From Croceitalea marina (GTDB lineage Bacteria; Bacteroidota; Bacteroidia; Flavobacteriales; Flavobacteriaceae): DNA of 64,000 nucleotides. A model generated the notes under the pieces. That model did no database searches. It worked only from the letters and a program-made list of their open reading frames with translations, and was not told the DNA's origin. The position numbers and the translations under genes are program-made. Position 1 is the stretch's first letter. Each line of letters begins with the position of its first letter. Positions 7,630 to 16,331 of this stretch are shown piece after piece. The stretch is taken from contig NZ_JBHULB010000083.1 in NCBI RefSeq assembly GCF_042684265.1, positions 124,001-188,000 of the forward strand, given 5' to 3'.

Positions 7630-9654
7630 ATGCACAACCCACTTCTTAAACCTTTTGAACAGGCCCCTTTTTCGCTAATAAAAAATGAACATTTTAAGCC
7701 TGCCTTTGTAGCTGCAATCGAAGAAGCTCGTAAAGAGATAGATGCTATAATTACGAACAAAAATGCACCAACTTTTAAAAATACAATCGCTGCGCTAGAT
7801 TATTCAGGATATCAATTAGATAGGGTGTCAAGTGTGTTTTTTAATTTAAACTCTGCAGAAACCAATGAAGAAATTCAAAAAATAGCGCAAGAAGTTTCTC
7901 CCCTATTATCAGAATTCAGTAATGATATTACACTAAACGAAGAGTTGTTCAAACGTGTGAAAACAGTTTATGATCAACGTGAAAAATTAAATTTAACCGT
8001 TGAAGAAAGTACACTTTTAAGTAAGCGCTATAAAAGTTTTAGTCGCAACGGAGCCAACTTGTCTGACGACAAAAAGAAGCGTCTTCGTGAAATCGATGCA
8101 AAACTTGCCAAGCTCAAATTAAAATTTGGTGAAAACATTTTAGCGGAGACCAACAAATATCAAATGCACCTCACCAATGAATCAGATTTGGACGGACTGC
8201 CCGAAGGTGCGAAAGAAGCCGCTACGCAATTGGCCAAATCAAAAGAAAAAGATGGATGGCTAATCACTTTAGATTACCCAAGCTATATTCCCTTCATGAA
8301 ATATGCTAAAAATCGTGAGCTTCGAAAAGAGCTTTCTATGGCTTTTGGCAGTAAGGCATTTAAAAATGATGCGCTTGACAATCAAGAGAATGTCCTGAAA
8401 ATTGCCAATTTAAGGCATGAGCGCGCCAATCTGTTAGGGTACAAAACTCACGCCCATTTTGTTTTGGAAGAACGTATGGCAGAAACTCCAGAAAAAGTAA
8501 CTTCTTTTTTAGATGAATTGCTCACTAAAGCAAAACCAGCGGCCCAAAACGAATTTTACGAACTCGAACAATTTGCTAAAGATTTAGATGGAATTGAACG
8601 TTTACAAAAATGGGATGGCGCTTATTATTCTGAAAAGCTCAAACAAAAACTTTTTAATCTTGATGATGAAAAGCTCAAACCTTATTTTAAGCTTGAAAAT
8701 GTCATAGCCGGGGTATTTAAAGTGGCCGAAAAATTATTCGGACTAACTTTTAAAGAGGTTTTTAATGTAGACAAGTATCATGACGAGGTAAAGACCTATG
8801 AGGTTTACGACGATAAAAACAACTTTATCTCCCTTTTTTATGCAGATTTTCATCCAAGACCGGGCAAACGAGGTGGCGCGTGGATGACTTCTTTTAAGTC
8901 ACAGTTTCGAAAAAATGGAGAAGATAGCAGACCCCATATTTCAAATGTTTGCAATTTTACACCTTCAACGGCAACAAAACCATCCTTATTGACCTTTAAT
9001 GAAGTAACCACCCTCTTTCATGAATTTGGTCACGGATTGCACGGCATGTTGGCAAATACAACTTACCCAAGTCTTTCGGGAACATCGGTTTATTGGGATT
9101 TTGTTGAGCTCCCCAGTCAGGTGTTGGAAAATTGGTGCTATGAAAAAGAAGCACTGGAACTCTTCGCTACCCACTATGAAACAGGTGAGTTAATACCGAT
9201 GGAATTGGTTCAAAAAATAAAAGCATCTGCTGCTTTTCAAGAAGGTATGGCCACACTGCGCCAAATCAGTTTTGGAAAGTTGGATATGGAATGGCATGCA
9301 AAAAATACTTCTAAAATAAAAGATGTAAAAGTCTTTGAGAACAAAGCTTTCGAAGGAACCCAATTATATCCAGATACACCAGAAACATGTATGAGCACGG
9401 CATTTGCACATATTTTTCAAGGCGGATATTCCTCCGGCTATTATAGTTACAAATGGGCAGAAGTTTTAGATGCCGATGCCTTCGCCTACTTTAAAGAGCA
9501 CGGTATATTTAATAAGTCGATCGCTACAAAGTTTAAAGAACATGTACTCTCAAAAGGCGGGACTGAAAACCCGATGACCCTATACAAACGTTTCAGGGGT
9601 TCTGAACCTAAGATTAAAGCTTTGTTAGAAAGGGCAGGCCTATTAAGTGTTTAA
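7630..9654 (+). CDS. M3 family metallopeptidase (oligopeptidase A / Dcp-like)
   Basis: Zinc peptidase that degrades oligopeptides; full length at 674 residues. The zinc motif HEFGHGLH starts at residue 464 (HExxH at 464-468), and the downstream zinc ligand Glu lies in the stretch SGTSVYWDFVELPSQ. The C-terminal motif with QGGYSSGYYSYKWAEVLDADAF is typical of the family, which includes oligopeptidase A and dipeptidyl carboxypeptidase. There is no signal peptide at the N-terminus (MHNPLLKPFEQAPFSLIKNE), suggesting a cytosolic enzyme. It is last in the purK-purE gene series. The family is certain; whether it cleaves dipeptides from the C-terminus (Dcp) or internal bonds (OpdA) is open. Confidence 0.95.
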   Translation: MHNPLLKPFEQAPFSLIKNEHFKPAFVAAIEEARKEIDAIITNKNAPTFKNTIAALDYSGYQLDRVSSVFFNLNSAETNEEIQKIAQEVSPLLSEFSNDITLNEELFKRVKTVYDQREKLNLTVEESTLLSKRYKSFSRNGANLSDDKKKRLREIDAKLAKLKLKFGENILAETNKYQMHLTNESDLDGLPEGAKEAATQLAKSKEKDGWLITLDYPSYIPFMKYAKNRELRKELSMAFGSKAFKNDALDNQENVLKIANLRHERANLLGYKTHAHFVLEERMAETPEKVTSFLDELLTKAKPAAQNEFYELEQFAKDLDGIERLQKWDGAYYSEKLKQKLFNLDDEKLKPYFKLENVIAGVFKVAEKLFGLTFKEVFNVDKYHDEVKTYEVYDDKNNFISLFYADFHPRPGKRGGAWMTSFKSQFRKNGEDSRPHISNVCNFTPSTATKPSLLTFNEVTTLFHEFGHGLHGMLANTTYPSLSGTSVYWDFVELPSQVLENWCYEKEALELFATHYETGELIPMELVQKIKASAAFQEGMATLRQISFGKLDMEWHAKNTSKIKDVKVFENKAFEGTQLYPDTPETCMSTAFAHIFQGGYSSGYYSYKWAEVLDADAFAYFKEHGIFNKSIATKFKEHVLSKGGTENPMTLYKRFRGSEPKIKALLERAGLLSV

Positions 9655-9749
9655 AACTTATATTGTTAACACTTACCTAAAATTTAAGACTGTGAACATT
9701 CTGTGATTTCTTTACGAGTCATTTGTTTTAAAATGATTGTTTAATCAAT

Positions 9750-9757
9750 TACATTTG
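9750..9757 (+). promoter_or_regulatory. Putative -7 box for the ECF sigma gene
   Basis: TACATTTG matches TAnnTTTG. It ends only eight bases before the annotated ATG at 9766, so the transcript would be nearly leaderless unless translation starts at Met4 (9775). The nearest good TTG is 24 bases upstream. Confidence 0.3.
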
Positions 9758-9765
9758 AATCTCCA

Positions 9766-10332
9766 ATGAAAAATATGCCAGCACACGAACTTCATCCGGA
9801 AACTTGGGTCGATCAATACGCGGATTATCTTTTTAATTATGCCGTATCTAGAGTAAGCGACTCTGAAATTGCCAAAGACTTGGTACAAGAAACCTTTTTT
9901 GCCGGGTTAAAATCTGCAAAAAACTATAAGGGTGATGCTGCGGAACGCACATGGTTGATTGCCATCCTCAAAAGAAAAGTAATCGATCATTATAGAAAAA
10001 TCAATTCTAAAAAAGGTAAGGCTGAAGTGCGAATGAACTACAACAGCTCAAGTGAAGAAAGTGAGGGCGATTGGCTAGAGGAGCGTGTTGCAGACCCTTT
10101 TAGCAAAGGTGGAGATGATACAATTGAAAATGAAGAACTGGGTCTGGCTATACAAGATTGCCTTTCAAAATTACCCAAAAAACAGTCTTTGGTATTCACC
10201 ATGAAAACGATTCAAGGTATAAGCACGGAAGATATTTGTAATGAGTTGGGAATAAATCCGTCAAACCTTTGGGTAATGATCCATAGGGCCAGAACCGCCC
10301 TTATGGGATGTATGAATCAAAATTGGTTTTAA
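9766..10332 (+). CDS. ECF-type RNA polymerase sigma factor
   Basis: Extracytoplasmic-function sigma-70 factor of 188 residues. Region 2 is clear: LFNYAVSRVSDSEIAKDLVQETFF, then ERTWLIAILKRKVIDHYRK (-10 recognition). A charged linker of about 50 residues follows, and then region 4 with LPKKQSLVFTMKTIQGISTEDICNELGINPSNLWVMIHRARTAL compressed over residues 135-180 as a helix-turn-helix for the -35 element. The next gene starts three bases after its stop and encodes a small zinc-binding anti-sigma-like protein, the usual pairing. Met1 or Met4 could be the start. The target regulon is unknown. Confidence 0.93.
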   Translation: MKNMPAHELHPETWVDQYADYLFNYAVSRVSDSEIAKDLVQETFFAGLKSAKNYKGDAAERTWLIAILKRKVIDHYRKINSKKGKAEVRMNYNSSSEESEGDWLEERVADPFSKGGDDTIENEELGLAIQDCLSKLPKKQSLVFTMKTIQGISTEDICNELGINPSNLWVMIHRARTALMGCMNQNWF

Positions 10333-10335
10333 AAT

Positions 10336-10566
10336 ATGAAAATATCTTGCGATAAAGCGGCGGAAATTTGCACCAAAAGTCAGTATGAGGAAGCTTCTTG
10401 GTGGCAAGTTTTAAAGCTTAAACTTCACATATCATACTGCAAAAGCTGTGCAAAGTTCTCTGCTAAGAACGCGAAGTTTACCTCCTTATGTGAGTCAGCA
10501 AAATTAGAGGCTTTAAAAGAAAAGGATAAAGAGTCGATGAAAGAGGCGCTTAAAAAACAGTTATAG
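10336..10566 (+). CDS. Short zinc-finger anti-sigma factor-like protein
   Basis: Only 76 residues, with the zinc-binding anti-sigma pattern His31-x3-Cys35-x2-Cys38 (HISYCKSC) near the middle and two more Cys at 5 and 12. No transmembrane segment follows, so it is a soluble, minimal anti-sigma domain. The C-terminal half is a charged helix (KLEALKEKDKESMKEALKK). It begins three bases after the sigma-factor stop, so the two are translated together, as expected for a sigma/anti-sigma pair. Release of the sigma factor may follow thiol oxidation or zinc loss; that is inference from the family. Confidence 0.8.
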   Translation: MKISCDKAAEICTKSQYEEASWWQVLKLKLHISYCKSCAKFSAKNAKFTSLCESAKLEALKEKDKESMKEALKKQL

Positions 10567-10582
10567 CATAGTTATCAATCCA

Positions 10583-10656
10583 TTTCCTTTTTTGAGCAAT
10601 CGATTCTAAAGGCTTCTATTTTTAAATTTAGAATTGCTTGAGTTTTAAGAAGGAAA
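10583..10656. repeat. Long imperfect inverted repeat between convergent genes
   Basis: Arms 10583-10610 and 10627-10656 are nearly complementary over about 28 bases (TTTCCTT with AAGGAAA at the outside, ATTCTAAA with TTTAGAAT at the inside, AGCA with TGCT between), around a 16-base loop. It lies between the anti-sigma gene and the convergent 10716-11753 gene. It could serve as a bidirectional terminator or be a remnant mobile palindrome. Confidence 0.55.
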
Positions 10657-10715
10657 TACCCATTCAGCATATAATTATCTCATAAATCAATCAGCGAAGA
10701 AATAGTGTTTAAACT

Positions 10716-11753
10716 TCAGTTAGCGTCCACTAATTCAAAATAACGTAGTTCATATTTCTGCTCGTATAGCTTACCTACCTTAAAATCTGAACTAAACATA
10801 GATTCGTAAACGGCATCTTTTGTGATTTCACCATTATCTGGCCCAATTTTGTCTTGAATCAGCATTTTAATTTCATCTTCAGCAAGCCCTTTTCTAATAA
10901 AACTATTGCTAAAGTCATGGGGTTTCACTTGTTCGTAGAATGCCTTCGTACATCTAAAGAGAAGTTGATTTCCATGTAGTTCATAGCCTTCTAAAGGAAG
11001 TGTATTGTTTGTTTCATCGTTTCTAAGATAATAGGTAGCTCCATTTTTTTTCAGCACCAATAAAGGTGGAATTTCAGTGCTACTAGAAGCGTTATTTTCT
11101 GCGCTAAAACCAGTATAAGAAGAAAGGCTTTCCACAATACGCTTTGCAAAGTCGTAGCCAAAATCTATTTTGTTAAAGGTAGAATCGTTTTGGGCCACAA
11201 GTATTGAAGGGCAGTTTAGCGTAAAGCGATATTCATAGCCATCGCTGTTCGTTTCCGTAATTCTTGCAATAAAAATATCTGACTTATCATTTAAAGAATC
11301 TCTCATCCGATCATAAACCGCTCTTGTCTCATATATCGATTTTAATTCTACCGGTCTGCCATGCTTACGAAGATCTCCGATTTCAAAAGTTTTAAAACTT
11401 CTGGCCAATTTTGCATCAATCAACTTATTAAACCTGTAGACGCGCAGCCCGTGATAACCACCACCCTCGCCAGGGAGATAGTTCATCCAACTTATTTTTA
11501 ATTTAATTTTATCTTGATTTGTTTTTAAAACCTCACCATCATCAATCAAAACATAGGGTTTTTTATCATCTAGAATAAGGGCGTAGCCTTCTTCAGAAAG
11601 GTCAACATCTTTTAAAAAAGCTGTCTTTCTACCAGACTTTAATTTTTCGACAGAGCCATTAATTTCTTTCTTTAATAATGATGTGCAACCCTTAACCAAC
11701 AAAAATATGATTACGAGTACACTAAGAATTATTAGTACGGTTTTTAGTTTCAT
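10716..11753 (-). CDS. Membrane-anchored protein of unknown function
   Basis: A 345-residue protein with one N-terminal hydrophobic segment (MKLKTVLIILSVLVIIFLLVKGC) that could be an uncleaved anchor or a lipobox ending at Cys23. The rest is soluble and predicted outside the membrane: charged, rich in beta-strand patterns (YALILDDKKPYVLIDDGEVL, LPGEGGGYHGLRVYRFNKL) with no repeated motif I recognise. It is the last gene of the eight-gene minus-strand block that begins with the zinc-ribbon protein at 17320, 41 bases after the ankyrin-metallopeptidase gene. No catalytic motif is visible. It may act with its neighbours in an envelope process. Confidence 0.75.
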   Translation of the reverse strand: MKLKTVLIILSVLVIIFLLVKGCTSLLKKEINGSVEKLKSGRKTAFLKDVDLSEEGYALILDDKKPYVLIDDGEVLKTNQDKIKLKISWMNYLPGEGGGYHGLRVYRFNKLIDAKLARSFKTFEIGDLRKHGRPVELKSIYETRAVYDRMRDSLNDKSDIFIARITETNSDGYEYRFTLNCPSILVAQNDSTFNKIDFGYDFAKRIVESLSSYTGFSAENNASSSTEIPPLLVLKKNGATYYLRNDETNNTLPLEGYELHGNQLLFRCTKAFYEQVKPHDFSNSFIRKGLAEDEIKMLIQDKIGPDNGEITKDAVYESMFSSDFKVGKLYEQKYELRYFELVDAN

Positions 11754-11794
11754 TATTTTATTTATTCCGATAGCAAATTTTAATGTAATCCATT

Positions 11795-13222
11795 TTACAA
11801 GTACTTTCTTGCTTTTAAAAACTTGACCATCTTAGGATGGATTTCATGTCTTGGTAATTTACGGATGGGCTTTGTTTTTGCTCCATTTTTAGCTAAAAAG
11901 GAGACCATTTCGACATTATTTTGCATCACTGCCGCACAAATTGGGGTTCTTTTAAAGTTCATGATGGAACCTGACTTTATTTCAATATTCGCCCCTTCAT
12001 CTAAAAGAAATTGTGTCAATTCTTTACTTCCTGTTTCCACTGCGACTTGAAGAATACTTTTTCTATTGCCGCTAATGCGGTCAACTTGAGCCCCGAGACC
12101 AATTAGATATTTCATCATAGCTATATTTTCATTCTCACAGGCCGCCATTAGCGGTACTAAGCTCATAGCATTATCTGACTCAACAAAATTGATGTCGGCT
12201 CCATAGCGCAAAAGACAATCAATCAGCTCTTTGTTTTCTTTTGCAACTGCTATGGCCAAAGGAGAACCACCAATGGTTACAAAGTTAGGAGACACCCCTT
12301 TTCGCAAATAGTCTTCAATAGTATCTATATTGCCTGCATAGGAGGCTTGCCATATTTCACGATTTATATCTTTTAGCTCTTTCTGGGAGTAATTAGTCTT
12401 TTCTTGAGTTATCGCTACCGGTTGAATTGATTTTTCAGCTTCTTCCTTTTTGGTGACAGGCCAAAAAACAGAAACATCCTTATCGTGTTGATTAGATTTT
12501 AGATAGGCCAAACTTCTCTCAAAATACTTTTGTACCGATTTATCTAGATAATCTTTATAACCTTTTACAGCTTCCTTTTTTTTAAGCGATAACGAAGCCA
12601 TAGCGTAAGCACTTATCTGCTCGGGTAGATAGCCTTGACTTTGCATTTGCCAGCCGAAACCATCACCTTGCCCCGATCGAAATTGAAACTTGGCATTAGC
12701 AATAAAGATTCCGAAACCAAAAGCGATTGCAGTAAGATCTGTAAGGTATTCGTCATTTTCAAGTATACGATGCTCCCCCAATAATTTTTCATGTGCCAAT
12801 TCATGACTGATGGTGGCAATTAGACTTTCAGGATGTTTCAATTGTCCTTTTTCAATTCTAATAATAGCCTTCCCTCCTTTTTTTTGAAAGGTACCTGCAG
12901 CACCGGAAGACCTTCCCAAAATATCGGCCGAAGTGCTTAACAGGGTGCCATCATCCAAATAACGATTTTCTTCCGAATAAAACTCAAGTAAAACTTTTTC
13001 GTTAGAAATATTCATTACATCTAGGCAACGCTCAAAAACAAATAGGGCATCCGCTTCAGTACCATCAAAATCAACACCAAAAAAGTCTCTGGTTGGAGTT
13101 ACCGTAGAAATATTAAGCAAAAAGGCTTCCCCAAGACTTTCTTTTAAAAAAGTAAGGGATTCTTCTACCCAAAGCTGGTCTTCAAGAGTAATCGGTAATT
13201 TTGGTTTTCTTTTCCAAAACAT
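11795..13222 (-). CDS. Metallopeptidase-like domain fused to ankyrin repeats
   Basis: A 475-residue cytosolic-looking protein with two parts. The N-terminal part (about 1-230) carries a zinc-peptidase motif HELAH at 140-144, followed by Glu158 and Asp162 in ENDEYLTDLTAIAFGFG, which fits a gluzincin-type third ligand. The C-terminal part (about 290-475) has four to five ankyrin repeats (ASYAGNIDTIEDYLRKG, SPLAIAVAKENKELIDCLL, VPLMAACENENIAMMKYLI, SILQVAVETGSKELTQFLL, TPICAAVMQNNVEMVSFLA). A charged linker separates them. No signal peptide. This combination is unusual: ankyrin repeats would select the target and the peptidase would cut it, but that role is inference. It lies inside the SPFH/zinc-ribbon block. 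Confidence 0.85.
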   Translation of the reverse strand: MFWKRKPKLPITLEDQLWVEESLTFLKESLGEAFLLNISTVTPTRDFFGVDFDGTEADALFVFERCLDVMNISNEKVLLEFYSEENRYLDDGTLLSTSADILGRSSGAAGTFQKKGGKAIIRIEKGQLKHPESLIATISHELAHEKLLGEHRILENDEYLTDLTAIAFGFGIFIANAKFQFRSGQGDGFGWQMQSQGYLPEQISAYAMASLSLKKKEAVKGYKDYLDKSVQKYFERSLAYLKSNQHDKDVSVFWPVTKKEEAEKSIQPVAITQEKTNYSQKELKDINREIWQASYAGNIDTIEDYLRKGVSPNFVTIGGSPLAIAVAKENKELIDCLLRYGADINFVESDNAMSLVPLMAACENENIAMMKYLIGLGAQVDRISGNRKSILQVAVETGSKELTQFLLDEGANIEIKSGSIMNFKRTPICAAVMQNNVEMVSFLAKNGAKTKPIRKLPRHEIHPKMVKFLKARKYL

Positions 13223-13257
13223 GAAGTGGTAATTTTAAAAAAGTTACAACAAAAGCA

Positions 13258-13911
13258 TTACAACGATATTTGCTCTATTGCCGCCTCAAGCTCTGCAATC
13301 CCTTTGTTATCTTCTGCTCTCAAGAGCATAGTTAACCCAAAACCGTTCATCAAAGTCAAGTAATAATGTTCTTTATATTTTGTTTTATTGTCTAATCTAA
13401 CACCTGTTAATTTGTAAAATGTAGTACCTCCAACACGTTCTTTTTGGTATTCATCAGAATCTAAAGTAACTGTTGAATTTGCATTAGACTCTTTAATAGT
13501 CTGGTCAATATAATCTTCCAAAGTATTAATTACATTCCCTTCTACTGCATTTAGATTTTCTGCAAACAGAAAAATTGTTGGATTATCTTTTTGCCCCAAC
13601 GCAATGTCTTTTTTATTGAGCATAAACAGATATGAATTTTTTACTTCACCATGCGGGATTGCCATACGCTCCTTTATCTTGTAAACGCGTTGGGCAAATG
13701 ACGTAAAATCTGGTTTGTTGGTCTTAGTCCATTGTTCAGCAAAATTATCATCATAGTGCCAATCTTTTGGAATTTCCCATTCCATTCCAAAAAACTTATT
13801 GATATAAACACCTTCTTGTACCAATCCCCAATCAAAATTATCACGAACTTCATTACAACTAACACCTATAAAAAAGATTGCCAACGATAAGATTACTTTA
13901 AAATTTTTCAT
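13258..13911 (-). CDS. Hypothetical lipoprotein
   Basis: A 217-residue protein with signal peptide MKNFKVILSLAIFFIGVSC and lipobox Cys19. The mature protein has a pattern seen in small secreted flavobacterial proteins: an aromatic start (WGLVQEGVYINKFFGMEWEIPKDWHY), a central helix, and a C-terminal beta hairpin (TTFYKLTGVRL, HYYLTLMNGFGLTMLL). It looks like a PsbP/DUF-type fold that handles a small molecule or partner, but I do not recognise the family. It is 35 bases upstream of the ankyrin-metallopeptidase gene on the same strand. No cysteines other than the lipidated one are apparent. Confidence 0.75.
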   Translation of the reverse strand: MKNFKVILSLAIFFIGVSCNEVRDNFDWGLVQEGVYINKFFGMEWEIPKDWHYDDNFAEQWTKTNKPDFTSFAQRVYKIKERMAIPHGEVKNSYLFMLNKKDIALGQKDNPTIFLFAENLNAVEGNVINTLEDYIDQTIKESNANSTVTLDSDEYQKERVGGTTFYKLTGVRLDNKTKYKEHYYLTLMNGFGLTMLLRAEDNKGIAELEAAIEQISL

Positions 13912-14040
13912 ATTTACTTTTTAAATTTTGGTTGAAATTAAAATTTAGATTATTGCAGAAAATCACTGAAAACCATGAAATTTCGACTACTTTCTACGGA
14001 GAATTCTTCATATTAACTAATCTTCATTAAAAATTAGCCT

Positions 14041-14550
14041 TTAGGGCACCTCAATAAAATATTTTTCTTCTAAAGCCTCTTCTTGCCAAAAACCTTTTTC
14101 AAAAACCCAGTATGGGCGGTCTTGATATAGTGAACGATAATCTCCCCAAGAATATTGAAAGAAGTACTCTTCTTGTTTGTCTACAATAAAAACACTGCCG
14201 AAAAGATAGGCAGAGGTAGTTCCACTAACTCGACCAGTATGCAATTCTACCTTCTCAACTGTAATTGAAGTACCCACAGGGATTTCTGCTATAATTTTCA
14301 ATTCAGAATTCATTCCGAAACCAGTGCCATCTTCGAGATGATAATTGTAGTCTTCATAAACCGTAGGAGTTGGGTATTTGAGAATCTGTGTTTTTACTTT
14401 GGTGGTGATTTTTTGTTTAGTAATTTCCTCAAAAGGTGCTTCATTGGAGACATCTCTCTTTTTGGTCCTAAAAACCAAATAAAATGACGTAATCACAATG
14501 CCAACCGTAAGAACAAAGGCAATACTACAACCAACTACAATTTTCTTCAT
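14041..14550 (-). CDS. Hypothetical membrane-anchored protein
   Basis: A 169-residue protein with an N-terminal membrane segment (residues about 4-26, VGCSIAFVLTVGIVITSFYLVF) followed by a positive cluster (RTKKRD), which predicts an anchored protein. The soluble part holds a short beta-rich domain (residues about 55-150) with a possible SH3-like pattern (GTSITVEKVELHTGR, AYLFGSVFIVDKQEEYFFQY). Gene order places it between the SPFH protein and the lipoprotein. No homologue is recognised. There are 194 bases of non-coding sequence upstream (14551-14744), in which I see no feature. Confidence 0.7.
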   Translation of the reverse strand: MKKIVVGCSIAFVLTVGIVITSFYLVFRTKKRDVSNEAPFEEITKQKITTKVKTQILKYPTPTVYEDYNYHLEDGTGFGMNSELKIIAEIPVGTSITVEKVELHTGRVSGTTSAYLFGSVFIVDKQEEYFFQYSWGDYRSLYQDRPYWVFEKGFWQEEALEEKYFIEVP

Positions 14551-14744
14551 TTCTATCTTAAGCCAGGCCCACCAATAGTGGATTTCACAAACTTGTCAAA
14601 CTCTTTTCTAAAAAGCGTTTTATCAATTTTATCCCTAAGTGATGAACATTCATTTATCTGTTTTACCACTCATAGTTTAAACCTATTTGACCCACAATGC
14701 TATGGGCAACTAAAATTGATATTTTGGCTACTTTCTTCATGGTC

Positions 14745-15722
14745 TTACATTTGATCTAAAAGCTGCTGTTTTTTGGCTTGAAATTCTTCTTCCGAAATCA
14801 AGTCATCCTCAAAAAGCTCTTTTAATTCTTTTAATTTTGAACGGACATCTATTTTTTCAGGTGGTTTTTGCTGTTGCCCCATTGTGTTGCCCATATTCAT
14901 TCCTGCGAACATACCCATAGTAGCGCCAGCTGCTCCTTCATTTTTAGCTGCATCTCGCATCGCCTTTAATTTCTGAAGTTCTGCAAAATCTACCCCAGCA
15001 ATGTTAGCCGCTTTAACATCTGCTTGCACATTGCTTATTTCGCCAATTCGTTGGTTGGTTTCTTTATCAAAAGAAGTTCCCTCTATTCTAAAGTCCAATA
15101 ATTTAAATCCAAGGTCTTCAAAAATTTGAACCGATTTTAATTGCGCTTCTTTTGCGATCAACTCTATATTAGAATCTATTTCTGCAAATGAGAATTTTGC
15201 GTTTGCCAAGTAGTTCGATATCGGTTGAGTAATTCTGGAAAGAAAAATCTCTTGCAGCTCATCAACAAAATAATCTAATTTACCGGACAAAACGTTTACA
15301 AAAAAGCTTTTAGGCTCGGTGATTCTTATAGAATAATTACCAAAACCCCTTAAATTTACCGGAAAGCCATAAACTGGATCATTATAGGTTATCGGTATGC
15401 GCGTGCCCCAACGAATATTCAACATGTCGGACCTACGGTAAAACCATATTCCCGTCTTATGCTCGCTTTCAAAAGCGTTCATAAACTTTTTAATGGTTGT
15501 CCAAAAAGGTTTGTTGCTCGTTTTTAAATCATGTATGCCTTCTTCTTCAAACACACCTTCAACCTTACCTTCATAAGTGAAAATACAGCCCTGGCCGGGT
15601 TGTAAAATTATTTTTGACGCATTCTTCAACTCGTCTCCCCTATCTGTAAATTTGTAGAAAAGCTGAAAATCTCTTGGGTTCTCCCATTGGATTACCGAAC
15701 GCATTTGATTTTTTAAATTCAT
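14745..15722 (-). CDS. SPFH domain protein with C-terminal SHOCT motif (YdjI-like)
   Basis: A 325-residue member of the prohibitin/stomatin superfamily, closest in layout to the B. subtilis YdjI or 'virion core protein' type. It begins with a short helical start, then the SPFH fold (about 20-240: VIQWENPRDFQLFYKF, ILQPGQGCIFTYEGKVEG, GFPVNLRGFGNYSIRI), then a Gly/Met-rich hinge (GAAGATMGMFAGMNMG) and a C-terminal SHOCT motif (KLKELKELFEDDLISEEEFQ). There is no transmembrane segment. SPFH proteins assemble on membranes as large cages. The gene follows two zinc-ribbon genes and one acidic-protein gene in the same direction, like the B. subtilis ydjFGHI stress operon but without a PspA gene. Confidence 0.88.
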   Translation of the reverse strand: MNLKNQMRSVIQWENPRDFQLFYKFTDRGDELKNASKIILQPGQGCIFTYEGKVEGVFEEEGIHDLKTSNKPFWTTIKKFMNAFESEHKTGIWFYRRSDMLNIRWGTRIPITYNDPVYGFPVNLRGFGNYSIRITEPKSFFVNVLSGKLDYFVDELQEIFLSRITQPISNYLANAKFSFAEIDSNIELIAKEAQLKSVQIFEDLGFKLLDFRIEGTSFDKETNQRIGEISNVQADVKAANIAGVDFAELQKLKAMRDAAKNEGAAGATMGMFAGMNMGNTMGQQQKPPEKIDVRSKLKELKELFEDDLISEEEFQAKKQQLLDQM

Positions 15723-15755
15723 ACTTGTTAATTTAGAAGGATGGATTTCTTTTTC

Positions 15756-16322
15756 TTAAAAATCGATATCATCCGCTAGGTCCACGGCATCGTTTTTATA
15801 GTGTTCTTTCCAGTGTTTATCCCATTTATCGATTGCGCCAGAAACTTCTTTATAACGTTCCATATATTCAGGGCTGGTATGATGAAAATCAGAATTAGCG
15901 TAGCTACTATAATGCATACTCAACTGGCTCCAATCATGAAGGTTTAAACCATACTCTTCTAATACCGTAACCGCATCAATACCATGTTCAGAGGCAACGG
16001 ACTGGTGACTAAAAATCTTTTGGTAGGTATCAAAATCCGGTGCTTTTTGTAAAAGACTATCTATTGATGAACCCGCATCTTGAGACACACCTGCAAACTT
16101 TCCAACTTTAGGATTGGTAAAAAATCCACTATAGACCGTCGCCATATTCATATCTTGAGCCATAATATCCCCCAATTTGCCGGCCCATTCGTCATTGGTC
16201 TTTTGCCATACCGGTAACTCTAACCCTAAAATTTCGCAGACTTCTTCTGCACTCATGCCTTGTGCTATATTACCACAGGCAGCTCCCCAATCTTCAAAAG
16301 TTACTCCATTAATTGCTTCCAT
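15756..16322 (-). CDS. Conserved hypothetical protein (possibly DUF6620)
   Basis: A 188-residue acidic, soluble protein without signal peptide or membrane segments. It is rich in Trp, Tyr and Asp (EDWGAACGNIAQGMSAEEV, LPVWQKTNDEWAGKL, LNLHDWSQLSMHYSSY), and appears entirely helical. It resembles a family I would guess is DUF6620, but I am not certain. It lies nine bases after the 258-residue zinc-ribbon gene and 33 bases before the SPFH gene, so it is very likely co-translated with both and may be their cytosolic partner. No catalytic pattern is seen. Confidence 0.75.
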   Translation of the reverse strand: MEAINGVTFEDWGAACGNIAQGMSAEEVCEILGLELPVWQKTNDEWAGKLGDIMAQDMNMATVYSGFFTNPKVGKFAGVSQDAGSSIDSLLQKAPDFDTYQKIFSHQSVASEHGIDAVTVLEEYGLNLHDWSQLSMHYSSYANSDFHHTSPEYMERYKEVSGAIDKWDKHWKEHYKNDAVDLADDIDF

Positions 16323-16331
16323 ATTTTAAAT

